NCBI GenBank assembly: GCA_934149165.1
Contig: CAKPDY010000020.1
Location: 1 to 27,726 of the forward strand
Direction of reading: 5' to 3'
DNA length: 27,726 nucleotides
Origin: an uncultured Clostridia bacterium
GTDB taxonomy: Bacteria; Bacillota; Clostridia; TANB77; CAG-508
Shown here: in pieces, positions 7,460-15,486 of the stretch
Numbering within the stretch: the stretch's first letter is position 1
How the letters are laid out: each line of letters begins with the position of its first letter
Notes under the pieces: model-generated
Seen by the model: the letters and a program-made list of their open reading frames with translations, nothing else
The model's database searches: none
Told to the model about the DNA's origin: nothing
Position numbers and translations under genes: made by a program

Positions 7460-7796
7460 TATTATTTTTATAAAAGATTTTTTAGAAAATATAGTTAAAA
7501 TAAATGATGCAGTTTTTGCTGGTAAAACTAATAAATCAATACTTATAGGCCCATATACTGCAAATAATTTCCAATTTAATAATTTTCATAAACGAATAAC
7601 TTCTAGTTGTTTGTATAATAAAAAAATGTATAAGAAAATATCTAAAAAAATGGCTTTAAAATTTATTCAGAAGAATAATATAGATTACAAATTATTAAAT
7701 AATAAAATGATAGAATATTATAAAAATGGAAATATAGTAGTCCATGAATTTATAGATATACCACATGATGATTATTATGAAAAAAGTTCTTTTTAG
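7449..7796 (+). CDS. Small protein of unknown function in the YcaO cluster
   Basis: I do not recognise this 115-residue protein. It is basic and soluble, with no signal peptide or membrane segment, and has an aromatic/Asn-rich centre (YTANNFQFNNFHKR), a Lys-rich middle and an acidic end (HEFIDIPHDDYYEKSSF). It begins inside the last codons of the peptidase gene, with AGAAGGAG upstream, so it is translationally coupled. YcaO enzymes usually need a partner that binds the precursor (an E1-like or ocin-ThiF protein, or TfuA for thioamides). None is recognisable here, so this protein, or the N-terminal half of the peptidase, is the best candidate for that role. That is inference from position. Confidence 0.6.
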   Translation: MNDNIIFIKDFLENIVKINDAVFAGKTNKSILIGPYTANNFQFNNFHKRITSSCLYNKKMYKKISKKMALKFIQKNNIDYKLLNNKMIEYYKNGNIVVHEFIDIPHDDYYEKSSF

Positions 7797-7817
7797 AATT
7801 TTAAACTAAATAATCTA

Positions 7818-7846
7818 TTACATGATAAAGTTATAAAGTGTATAAT
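7818..7846 (+). promoter_or_regulatory. Possible internal promoter before the YcaO gene
   Basis: TTACAT at 7818-7823 and TATAAT at 7841-7846 with a 17-base spacer sit in the 70-base gap before the YcaO gene. The -35 element is weak, so readthrough from the upstream promoter may be the main source. Confidence 0.45.
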
Positions 7847-7866
7847 AACAGAAAATGGAGGAATGA

Positions 7867-9138
7867 ATGAAAAATAAGTTGATTTTTGACCCTAAAGAGA
7901 TTGAGTCAATTCTTGGAAAAGAATATAAAGGCTTATCTACAATTTTTAGTGATAAAATTGGTATTATAAATGTTATATTAAGAAGATTTGAATTGGAAGA
8001 ATATAATTTAAAAATGTATCAATGCCTTAGTGCTGATACAAAGAAAATATTTGATTTAAGTAGAGATGTAAGTAGTGGAGGTTTAGGTATATCAGATACT
8101 GATAAAGGTGCAATAATAAGCTGTATTGCTGAGGCAGTAGAAAGATATTGTATGTCTTATATTCCTAAAAATGAATTAATAAAGTCATATTGGAATGATA
8201 TAGATGATAAATATAAAATTCAAGATTATCAGTTATATACTGATGAACAATATGATAATAATAATAATTTTTTTAATCCTAAAAAAGATAAGATATATTG
8301 GACAAAAATATCAAGTGTAGATGAAGATAAACAATTGTATTGGCCAGCAGGTCTAATTTACTTACCATTTGAATTATCAAAAAATGTTGCAGAAACTAGT
8401 TCAACAGGTATGGCTGCTGGATATACTATACAAGATTGCATATTAAGTGGACTTTTGGAATTAATAGAAAGGGATTCCTTGATGATTAATTTTTCAAAAA
8501 GATTAAATCCTCCAGAAATTGATATTGATACAATAGAAGGAGCTAATAAGGAATTTATAAACAAAATAAAGGAAAAATATAAAATTAAAATATATAAGTT
8601 GTATAGTGATATAGAAATACCAACTTATTTATGTTTTATATGGAATGAAAAAAAAGGAAAACCACATTATGGAATAGGTGCATCTGCAAATTTAGATTCT
8701 GACTTGGCAATAAATAAAGCTTTAAGGGAGTGCTTGTTTACACATTACTATTCTCTAAATATAATGGATTTAAGAAAAGATAAACCAGAAGATATAACAA
8801 CATTATATGAACATTTTCTGTATTATCAAGGTGATTTTTTTGAAAAATTGTTATTTAAAGGTGAAAAAATAAATTATAAAAAAGAAGTGTATTCATATGA
8901 TGATTTAAAAAATAGTCTAGCAAAAGAAGGATTGCAAGTGTTTTATAAAGAATTAACAACAACAGATGTGCAAAGTACAGGTTTAAAAGTTGTTAAAGTT
9001 ATTGTTCCAGGTTTAATAGATTTGAACAAAACACATATAATGCAAAGGTTGGCAGCAAAAAGGTTTGATGAGGTACCTAAAAAATTGAAAATAAAAATAA
9101 ATGAAGGTCTTTCAGAATTACCACATCCTTTTCCATAG
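7867..9138 (+). CDS. YcaO-domain enzyme (candidate azoline- or thioamide-forming RiPP enzyme)
   Basis: The 423-residue protein shows the YcaO fold markers. ATP/Mg-binding Glu residues occur in AEAVERY (Glu89, Glu92) and in LLELIERD (Glu198, Glu201); STGMAAGYTIQDCILSGL and IGASANLD are further family landmarks. The protein ends exactly in PHPFP, the Pro-rich PxPxP C-terminus typical of cyclodehydratase-type YcaO proteins of TOMM pathways. YcaO enzymes use ATP to activate peptide backbone amides so that Cys, Ser or Thr side chains, or sulfide, can attack. No fused or adjacent E1-like domain, dehydrogenase or TfuA is seen. The ATG at 7867 has TGGAGG 5 bases upstream. An ATG 4 bases earlier is out of frame. 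Family assignment is strong; product and partner are unknown. Confidence 0.88.
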   Translation: MKNKLIFDPKEIESILGKEYKGLSTIFSDKIGIINVILRRFELEEYNLKMYQCLSADTKKIFDLSRDVSSGGLGISDTDKGAIISCIAEAVERYCMSYIPKNELIKSYWNDIDDKYKIQDYQLYTDEQYDNNNNFFNPKKDKIYWTKISSVDEDKQLYWPAGLIYLPFELSKNVAETSSTGMAAGYTIQDCILSGLLELIERDSLMINFSKRLNPPEIDIDTIEGANKEFINKIKEKYKIKIYKLYSDIEIPTYLCFIWNEKKGKPHYGIGASANLDSDLAINKALRECLFTHYYSLNIMDLRKDKPEDITTLYEHFLYYQGDFFEKLLFKGEKINYKKEVYSYDDLKNSLAKEGLQVFYKELTTTDVQSTGLKVVKVIVPGLIDLNKTHIMQRLAAKRFDEVPKKLKIKINEGLSELPHPFP

Positions 9139-9264
9139 AATATAAGATTACATAAATATAAAATAGTTAATAAACAATATTACATACAAGTAAAAATGAA
9201 TAATCAAATTAATTTTTGCATAAAATATTAAATATATTAAAATATAAAAATACTGGAGGTATAA

Positions 9265-9891
9265 ATGCAAAATATAATAATTGAAATAATGAATAAATTT
9301 GGTTATTTTGGAATAGCATTTTTAATAGCAATAGAAAATATTTTTCCACCAATACCGTCAGAAGTTATTTTAACATTTGGCGGTTTTATGACTTTAACAA
9401 CTAAAATGAGTATTGTAGGTGTGGCAGTTTCATCAACAATAGGTTCTGTTATTGGTGCAATAGTATTATATTTAATTGGAAGATTGCTTACAAAAGAGCG
9501 TTTATATAAAATAGTAAATGGAAAAATAGGGAAGGTTTTAAGATTAAAAAAGCAAGATATAGATAAATCTGAAGAGTGGTTTTTAAAAAAAGGAAAATTA
9601 AGTGTTTTATTTTGTAGATTTATACCTATAGTAAGAAGTTTAATTTCTATACCAGCAGGTATGACTAAGATGGAGTTTCCATTATTTTTGTTATATACTA
9701 TTATTGGCTCTGCAATTTGGAATATAATTTTGGCATATTTGGGTTCAATAGCAGGTAATGCATGGGAAAATATAGTTGTGTTTATGGATGTTTTTTCTAA
9801 AATTGTTCTTATAACATTGATTATAATAGTTGCAGTAATTGTTGTATTTTTTTATAAAAAGAGAAGTTATAAATCACAATCTAATATTTAG
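9265..9891 (+). CDS. DedA/SNARE-associated family membrane protein
   Basis: The 208-residue integral membrane protein carries the DedA landmarks: IENIFPPIPSEVILTFGGF near the start, a re-entrant hydrophobic stretch, then RFIPIVRSLISIPAGMTKM around residue 120, and a last membrane segment near 180-200. DedA-family proteins move lipids (undecaprenyl phosphate or phosphatidylethanolamine) across the cytoplasmic membrane, or support proton balance; which one applies here is not visible. GGAGG precedes the ATG. It follows the YcaO gene by about 125 AT-rich bases with no clear terminator, so partial co-transcription is possible, but DedA genes are ordinary housekeeping neighbours and need not belong to the peptide cluster. 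Confidence 0.9.
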   Translation: MQNIIIEIMNKFGYFGIAFLIAIENIFPPIPSEVILTFGGFMTLTTKMSIVGVAVSSTIGSVIGAIVLYLIGRLLTKERLYKIVNGKIGKVLRLKKQDIDKSEEWFLKKGKLSVLFCRFIPIVRSLISIPAGMTKMEFPLFLLYTIIGSAIWNIILAYLGSIAGNAWENIVVFMDVFSKIVLITLIIIVAVIVVFFYKKRSYKSQSNI

Positions 9892-10053
9892 TTGGATTAT
9901 GTAATACTCTATTTTAGCTGATTCAGTCGAATAAATGCACAAGTATTAAACAACAAATATAAAATTATATATTAAAATTATTTAATAAAAATATAAAAAG
10001 TGTTATAATATATAAGCACACAAAAATGCTACAAAAAATGGAGGAAGTAAAAA

Positions 10054-10621
10054 ATGTACAATAATTGGGAGGAATTAGAAAAATCAATATTAAATTGTCA
10101 AAAGTGTAAATTGTGTACTAATAGAAAAAATATTGTTTTTGGTGAAGGAAATAAAAATGCAAATGTAATGTTTATAGGTGAAGGACCAGGAGCAGATGAA
10201 GATTTGCAAGGACTTCCTTTTGTGGGAAGGGCACGGACAACTTATGAATAAAGCATTTGAAGGCATAGGAATAAATAGAAAAGATGTATATATTGCAAAT
10301 ATTGTAAAATGTAGACCACCTGCCAATAGAGTTCCACAAGAAGATGAGGCAAAGGCTTGTTTAGATTACTTACGTAATCAAGTTATATTAATAAAACCAA
10401 AAGTAATAGTATTGCTTGGAAGTACTGCACTAAAAAATATATTAGGAAAAGATTTGGGAATAACATCATCAAGAGGAAAATGGGTAGAAAGAAAAAATAT
10501 ATTATATATGCCAACATGGCATCCAGCAGCACTTTTAAGAGATGAAGCCAAAAAAGTGGAATTTTGGAAAGATTTAAAATTAGTTAAACAGGTAGTTGAT
10601 TCTAAATTTGCTACAAATTAA
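10054..10621 (+). CDS. Family 4 uracil-DNA glycosylase, read through a +1 shift at CGG
   Basis: Two frames join into a 188-residue family 4 (Fe-S) uracil-DNA glycosylase, which removes uracil from DNA. The first frame (60 codons) holds CQKCKLC of the cluster-binding region, then GEGPGADEDLQGLPFVGRA. It then meets CGG at 10234-10236 and stops five codons later. Skipping the C gives GGA and continues GQLMNKAFEGIGI, VKCRPPANR, and TWHPAALLR with its active-site His. The family motif GRAGQLL requires Gly exactly where the shift falls. All domains are otherwise intact, so this is not a decayed gene. GGAGG precedes the ATG, and a weak promoter (TATAAT at 10004-10009) may serve it. It is one of five CGG sites of this kind in the window. 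Confidence 0.85.
10234..10237 (+). promoter_or_regulatory. +1 frameshift site CGGA, glycosylase gene
   Basis: Codons read GCA, CGG in frame 0; the restored reading is GCA, skip C, GGA (Gly). The frame 0 stop lies at 10249-10251. Confidence 0.75.
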
Positions 10622-10636
10622 TAATACATATTATTA

Positions 10637-10671
10637 ATTGTCTGAAAAGTATTTATAACTTTTCAGACAAT
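10637..10671. terminator. Strong hairpin between convergent genes
   Basis: Perfect 14-base arms (10637-10650 and 10658-10671) with a 7-base loop follow the glycosylase gene. There is no long T-run on the plus strand, so termination may be partial. It also sits downstream of the minus-strand deacetylase gene. Confidence 0.65.
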
Positions 10672-10704
10672 ACAAAAATTAAATAAAATTAAAAAAATAG
10701 GGTA

Positions 10705-11566
10705 TTACTTTATTTGTTTAAAAAATCCTTCTGTGGATTTACCGACCAGCTCTATTGAATCTTTTTAATAAAAATAAACATTCAGGGTCTTTTGTAATGT
10801 AATTTATACCAGAAGTACATGATAAACTGGCTTTAAATCCCATGTTCTTTATAATTTGAGTAGAATCTGCGCTAATAGCACCAAATGGATATGTAAAAGT
10901 ATTTGGTGTATAATTAGTATGTAATTGAAATTCTTCTTGCAATTTAGTTAAATCAGAAGTTAGCATTTTTTCATAATCTGCTTTAGATTCATATCTTTTT
11001 TTCATACAACCATTTCTACCATTGATATTTGAATGTAAATTGTATGTGTGGTTTTGAAATTCAATTGTTCCTTCATTAATAAGTTCATTAATATCTTTCC
11101 AACGTAAATAGCCATAATTTAAATTTGCCTCATCAGATTCTGTATATGTATCAGTGTATTTTCCAACTATGGAAATAACACCTTTCATATTATATTTTTG
11201 CAATAAAGGAAGGGCATATCCAAGATTGTTATAATTACCATCATCAAATGTAATAATTATAGGCTTTTCTGGAAGAGGTTCATTATTATAAACGTAATTT
11301 ATTAAGTCAGTCATATTAATTGTTGTATATCCATTATCTTTAATGTATTTTAAATCATTTTCAAATGTATTAGGGTGTACAATATATGTACCTGTTTTTG
11401 ATTTTAAAATGCTATGGTACATAATAATAGGAACTTTAATAGAATTATTTTCATTTGTATTTGCTGTTACAAAATTAGTTATAAGTACACAAGATAATAG
11501 CAAAATTGTAATGATTAAAAATGAAATTAATTTATAGTTCAATTTAAAAACTTTAAAATGTATCAT
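10705..11566 (-). CDS. Polysaccharide deacetylase (NodB type), C-terminus via +1 shift at CGG
   Basis: A membrane-anchored (segment at about residues 12-33) carbohydrate deacetylase. The NodB domain shows ITFDDGNYNN, with the DD of the catalytic/metal motif, and QNHTYNLHS with the HxxxxH metal ligands. It likely deacetylates cell-wall glycan outside the membrane. In frame 0 the protein ends after RFNRAG with CGG then TAA (275 residues, stop at 10739). Skipping the C gives GGT and adds GKSTEGFFKQIK before a TAA at 10705-10707. From memory, related clostridial deacetylases end in a segment like NRxxGISTEEFFKK, so the extension looks genuine, and the shift again restores a Gly. The gene follows the M23 gene by 27 bases in one minus-strand operon. 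The start has an AGGAG site. Confidence 0.85.
10741..10744 (-). promoter_or_regulatory. +1 frameshift site CGGT, deacetylase gene
   Basis: On the minus strand GGT, CGG, TAA in frame 0 becomes GGT, skip C, GGT (Gly), AAA. Here the frame 0 stop follows CGG directly. Confidence 0.65.
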
Positions 11567-11593
11567 TACTTGTCATCTCCTAAAATATTTTAA

Positions 11594-12604
11594 TTATGTA
11601 GAAATATTTCTAAAATACTCATTTAGCTCTTTATCTTTATAAACTTCAGATTGATTTTTTCGTAAAAACTCAATAATTTGATATACATCAATCCAAATTT
11701 GATTTGTACCATCTTTTTGACTTTCATCAAAAATTAATTGTATTCCAAAGTGAAGGTGTGGAATATTAATATTATTTACATTTTCTTTTGTACTATAACC
11801 AGTCATTCCAAGATAACCAATAACATCACCTGCAGAAACAATGTCACCTTCTGATAATGTACTAACATAAGGATGATCTTTTCTTAAATGTGCATAATAA
11901 TAATATCTTTTTTTATCTAAACTTCTAATTCCAATTCTCCAACCACCATATTGATTCCACCCAAGAGCTTCAACTGTTCCACTTTCAACAGCAATAATAG
12001 GAGTTCCAATACTTCCCATTAAATCATTTCCTAAATGAACTCTTTTATATCCATATGACCTTGAATTTCCAAAATCATCATAATGACTAAAACAGTAATT
12101 TTTAGCTATAGGTAAAAATACCTTTATTCCATATTTTGTTTCAAAATTTTCCTCATATTCTCCTATAAATTCATGCAAAACAGCATCATAAGCTTCAAAA
12201 TAGTATGAATAATATTTCATATCTTTTGTTAATTCAGACATACTAATACCAGATTTAAGTTGATTTGTTAAATCTGTTAAATCTTTATTATTATATTTTT
12301 TAAAATCACCACCATATTTGCAAGCAAGATAACTAATAAGTTCAATCCAATTATATGTAATGTTTGAGTTAGGGTCATTATGTGAATCTATATCTAATTT
12401 AGAAGTTTGGTTTAAAACTTCATAAGTTGGGGTAAAATCTACCCATTTTATATAATCTTTTTGCGTGGATTGACTTTCCCAAATAAAAGGAAAAGAGTTA
12501 TTTGCAAAAGCATAAATTGAAATTCCTGAACATATTGCAAATATTGATACAAAAATAAATAAACATAAATATAATTTTTTAAATTTAAAAGCTTTAATTA
12601 ACAT
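11594..12604 (-). CDS. M23 (LytM-type) metallopeptidase, secreted or anchored
   Basis: The 336-residue protein has an N-terminal hydrophobic segment (about 10-33), which may be a signal peptide ending near AFA. A unique middle part follows, then a C-terminal M23 domain: HLGNDLMG (HxxxD zinc ligands), YYYAHLRKD, a GDxVxAGDVIGYLG biotin-like loop, and PHLHFGI with the HxH ligands. M23 enzymes cut peptidoglycan cross-bridges or stem peptides. AAGAGGTG lies before the ATG. It heads a two-gene minus-strand operon with the deacetylase, so the pair probably remodels cell wall together. It diverges from the minD operon across a 254-base intergenic region. Confidence 0.88.
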   Translation of the reverse strand: MLIKAFKFKKLYLCLFIFVSIFAICSGISIYAFANNSFPFIWESQSTQKDYIKWVDFTPTYEVLNQTSKLDIDSHNDPNSNITYNWIELISYLACKYGGDFKKYNNKDLTDLTNQLKSGISMSELTKDMKYYSYYFEAYDAVLHEFIGEYEENFETKYGIKVFLPIAKNYCFSHYDDFGNSRSYGYKRVHLGNDLMGSIGTPIIAVESGTVEALGWNQYGGWRIGIRSLDKKRYYYYAHLRKDHPYVSTLSEGDIVSAGDVIGYLGMTGYSTKENVNNINIPHLHFGIQLIFDESQKDGTNQIWIDVYQIIEFLRKNQSEVYKDKELNEYFRNIST

Positions 12605-12732
12605 TAATTTTACACCTCTTATTAACTATATTGCTAACAGTTAAAAAAAATGATAATGTTATAAAAATAACTACTTGGTTTACTAATATAAGTATTGTAA
12701 GAGAAATTAGCATATTAAAAAATTACTAAAAA

Positions 12733-12761
12733 TTGACAATTTTCAATTTTTAATGTATTAT
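12733..12761 (+). promoter_or_regulatory. Sigma-A promoter of the minD operon
   Basis: TTGACA at 12733-12738 (consensus), 17 bases, TATTAT at 12756-12761. It gives a leader of about 90 AT-rich bases. It lies in the divergent region 12605-12858, where I see no other gene. Confidence 0.7.
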
Positions 12762-12858
12762 TAATAGGTAAATTTTTAATTTATAACTATTTTAAGTAAA
12801 TAAATTATAACGTAAATAAAGTTAATTTTTTTACAAATAGTATAGGAGGAATTATAAA

Positions 12859-13653
12859 ATGGGAGAGGTTATTGTTATAACATCAGGAAAAGGTGGAGTT
12901 GGTAAAACAACAACAACTGCAAATGTAGGAGCTGCTTTAGCTTTATGTGGCAAAAAGGTAGTATTAGTAGATACAGATATAGGTTTAAGAAATTTAGATG
13001 TAGTAATGGGACTAGAAAATAGAATAGTGTATGACATTGTAGATGTTGTTGAAGAAAAATGTAAGTTAAGACAAGCTCTTATAAAGGATAAACGTTTTGA
13101 AGAGTTGTTTTTACTTCCTGCTGCACAAACAAGAGACAAAAGTGCAATAAATGAAGAACAAATGATAGATTTAACAAATAAACTAAAAGAAGAATTTGAT
13201 TTCATAATAGTAGATTGTCCAGCAGGAATTGAACAAGGATTTAAAAATGCAATTGCAGGTGCCAATAGAGCTATAGTAGTAACAACAGCAGAAATTTCTT
13301 CTATAAGAGATGCAGATAGAATAATAGGTTTATTAGAATCTGCAGAAATAAAAAATCCAGAATTAGTAATTAACAGATTAAGACCAAATATGGTTAAAAG
13401 AGGAGAAATGATGGATGTAGAAGATATTGTTGATTTACTTTCTATAGATTTAATAGGAGTAATACCTGATGATGAGTACATAATAACACAAACCAATAAA
13501 GGAGAGCCAGCAGTATCAAATAGAAAAGCACCTTCTGGAAAAGGTTATATGGAAATTGCAAGAAGAATATTAGGAGAAAATATTGATATAACAATTCCTG
13601 GTAGAGATGAAGGTTTCTTTTCTAAAATATTTGGTAGATTAAGAAGAAAATAA
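12859..13653 (+). CDS. minD: Septum site-determining protein MinD
   Basis: The 264-residue ParA/MinD ATPase starts with VIVITSGKGGVGKTTTTANV, the deviant Walker A motif with its signature Lys. It continues with DTDIGLRNLDVVMGLENR and FIIVDCPAGIEQGF (Walker B), all characteristic of MinD. The C-terminal end GFFSKIFGRLRRK is the amphipathic membrane-targeting helix. MinD sits on the membrane with ATP, is released by MinE, and keeps the Z-ring from forming at the poles. minE starts 21 bases downstream, and rodA and dusB follow. No minC is in the window. AGGAGG precedes the ATG. Length is standard. Confidence 0.97.
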   Translation: MGEVIVITSGKGGVGKTTTTANVGAALALCGKKVVLVDTDIGLRNLDVVMGLENRIVYDIVDVVEEKCKLRQALIKDKRFEELFLLPAAQTRDKSAINEEQMIDLTNKLKEEFDFIIVDCPAGIEQGFKNAIAGANRAIVVTTAEISSIRDADRIIGLLESAEIKNPELVINRLRPNMVKRGEMMDVEDIVDLLSIDLIGVIPDDEYIITQTNKGEPAVSNRKAPSGKGYMEIARRILGENIDITIPGRDEGFFSKIFGRLRRK

Positions 13654-13674
13654 TACTAGTTTGGAGGGATTTAA

Positions 13675-14325
13675 ATGTTAGAAAATGTTACAACATTTTT
13701 TAAAAAAATGGGAAAAAAAGAACAACTAGATAAATCATCAAAGGATGAAGCAAAAGAAAGATTACATTTAGTTTTAATGCAAGATAGAGCTAATGTATCA
13801 GCAGATTTTTTAGAAATGATGAAACAAGAAATTGTGGATGTCATAAAAAAATATATTGATGTTGATGAAAATGAAATGAATGTTAAATTAGAAAATAGAT
13901 TAAATGATGATGGAACTTCAGGTGCTCCATCTTTATATGCAAATATACCAATAATGGCGATAAATGAAGAAAAAAAGAAGGAAAGCAATGAATTAACAAA
14001 GGCAAAGAAGGCAGAAGTTGAATCTGAAGAAGAAAAAACTAAGGGTAAAAAAACAGTAACAAAAAAAGCAAAGTCTACAACTAAAAAAACTGTATCTGCT
14101 AAAAAGGCAACAACGAAAACATCTAAAACAACTAAAAAAACTACTACTAAAAAGAAGTCAGAAGCAGAAGATACTGATTCAGATGTAGAAAAAAGTGTTA
14201 AGGAACCAAAAACAACAAAAAAAAGTACTAAAAAAGTAAATAATGATGATGCATTAAAAATTGAAGAAAATGTAGCTAAAACTAAAAAAGTATCAACAAA
14301 AAAAACTACAACTACTGAAAAATAA
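13675..14325 (+). CDS. minE: MinE with a long Lys/Thr-rich C-terminal tail
   Basis: Residues 1 to about 90 are a typical MinE: FFKKMGKKEQ as N-terminal membrane-binding part, then AKERLHLVLMQDRANVSADF, the MinD-activating helix/strand, and MKQEIVDVIKKYIDVDENEM with the topological specificity domain. MinE stimulates MinD ATPase and drives its redistribution. Normal MinE is about 90 residues. Here the chain runs to 216, with an added region from about 100 on of repeats of Lys, Thr, Ser and Ala (such as TTKKTTTKKKS) broken by acidic patches, resembling histone H1 or bacterial H1-like tails. The tail has no stop or frame break and stays in the local codon style, so it is real coding sequence. 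A binding role to DNA, RNA or acidic lipid is inference. GGAGGG precedes the ATG. Confidence 0.92.
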   Translation: MLENVTTFFKKMGKKEQLDKSSKDEAKERLHLVLMQDRANVSADFLEMMKQEIVDVIKKYIDVDENEMNVKLENRLNDDGTSGAPSLYANIPIMAINEEKKKESNELTKAKKAEVESEEEKTKGKKTVTKKAKSTTKKTVSAKKATTKTSKTTKKTTTKKKSEAEDTDSDVEKSVKEPKTTKKSTKKVNNDDALKIEENVAKTKKVSTKKTTTTEK

Positions 14326-14363
14326 AAAAGTGTAGTATAACTTTTAGAACAGAGGAGAATAAA

Positions 14364-15471
14364 TTGAATAAAAAAGTTTTGAAAAATACAGAGTGGTCAA
14401 TTTTAATTTGTGTTATTATTTTAATAATAATTGGTTGTACAGCTTTATATTCAGCAACTAGAAGTACGCGGAAGTGATGAACTTGTAAAACAATTAGTAT
14501 GGTTAGGTATTAGTATTCCAGTTGTAATACTGGTTATGAGTATAGATTATGGTTTAATATTAAAAATTTCACCAATAGCATATTGTATAATGTTAATTTT
14601 GTTAATAGCTGTTTTATTTACAAAACCAATAAATGGAGCAACAAGCTGGTTTACAATTGGCTCATTTTCAATACAACCATCAGAGTTCACTAAAATTTTT
14701 GTAATATTAACTTTAGCATTTACAATTTGTAAAATTCAGCAAAAGGACAAAAATAACATAAGTAAACCATTGAAGTTATGTGTTTGTTTATTAGTAGTTG
14801 CAATACCTGTGTTATTAATAATAAAGCAACCAGATTATGGTACAGCAATAGCTTTTATAATAGCTACAGTTTTTATGCTTTTTGTTTCAGGAATAAATAA
14901 AAAATATATTATAGTATCTATTGTTTCAGCTATTATAATTTTACCAGTATTATATATGTTTATATTGCCAGAACATGCGAAAACAAGAATTGATGTATAT
15001 TTAAATCCAGATTTGGATCCAAGAGGGTCTGGTTATAATATTATACAATCTAAGCTAGCAATAGGTTCAGGTCAATTATTGGGAATGGGAATTACACAAG
15101 GAAATCAAACTCAATTAGGATACCTGTATCCAAAAACAACAGACTTTATTTTTTCTGTAATAGGGGAAGAAATGGGATTCATAGCTGCTGGATTAATAAT
15201 TGTTTTATATGTTATTCTTATTACTAAGATAATATATGTAGCAAAAACTGCAAAAGATGATGAAGGAGCATATATATCAATTGGAATTGCTGGTATTTTT
15301 ATATTTCACATGGTTGAAAATATAGGAATGACAATGGGATTGTTGCCTATAACAGGTGTTCCACTTCCTTTTGTAAGTTATGGCGGAAGTTCACTATTAA
15401 CAAATTTAATTTTAATAAGTTTAGTTTTAAATATAAGTGGTAGAAGAAAAAAGTCTTTATTTATTGAGTAA
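14364..15471 (+). CDS. rodA: RodA/FtsW-type SEDS peptidoglycan polymerase, read through a +1 shift at CGG
   Basis: Two frames join into a 368-residue SEDS glycosyltransferase, the normal length. The first frame starts at TTG with AGAGGAG 5 bases or so upstream and encodes the first membrane segment, ending ALYSATRST. CGG at 14469-14471 is followed by AAG and TGA in frame 0. Skipping the C gives GGA and continues GSDELVKQLVW into nine more membrane segments, with NGATSWFTIG, QPSEFTKI, LDPRGSGYN, and TTDFIFSVIGEEMGF carrying the conserved acidic residue. RodA polymerises lipid II into glycan strands with a class B PBP. Genes of this type are usually essential for rod shape, so a plain nonsense-level frameshift would be surprising. 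The place between minE and dusB favours RodA over FtsW. Confidence 0.88.
14469..14472 (+). promoter_or_regulatory. +1 frameshift site CGGA, rodA
   Basis: Frame 0 reads ACG, CGG, AAG, TGA; skipping C restores GGA (Gly), AGT. Without the shift only 37 residues would be made. Confidence 0.75.
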
Positions 15472-15486
15472 AATGTGGAGAAATTA

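Noticed and set aside
5591..9138. The peptide cluster as a typical agr or double-glycine bacteriocin system
   Set aside because: There is no AgrB, no ABC transporter, no Gly-Gly motif in the peptide, and the only AgrC-like kinase is 13 kb away.
12852..13496. Long minus-strand open frame of 214 codons
   Set aside because: It is the antisense shadow of minD; the plus frame has all MinD motifs and a ribosome binding site, while the minus frame has none.
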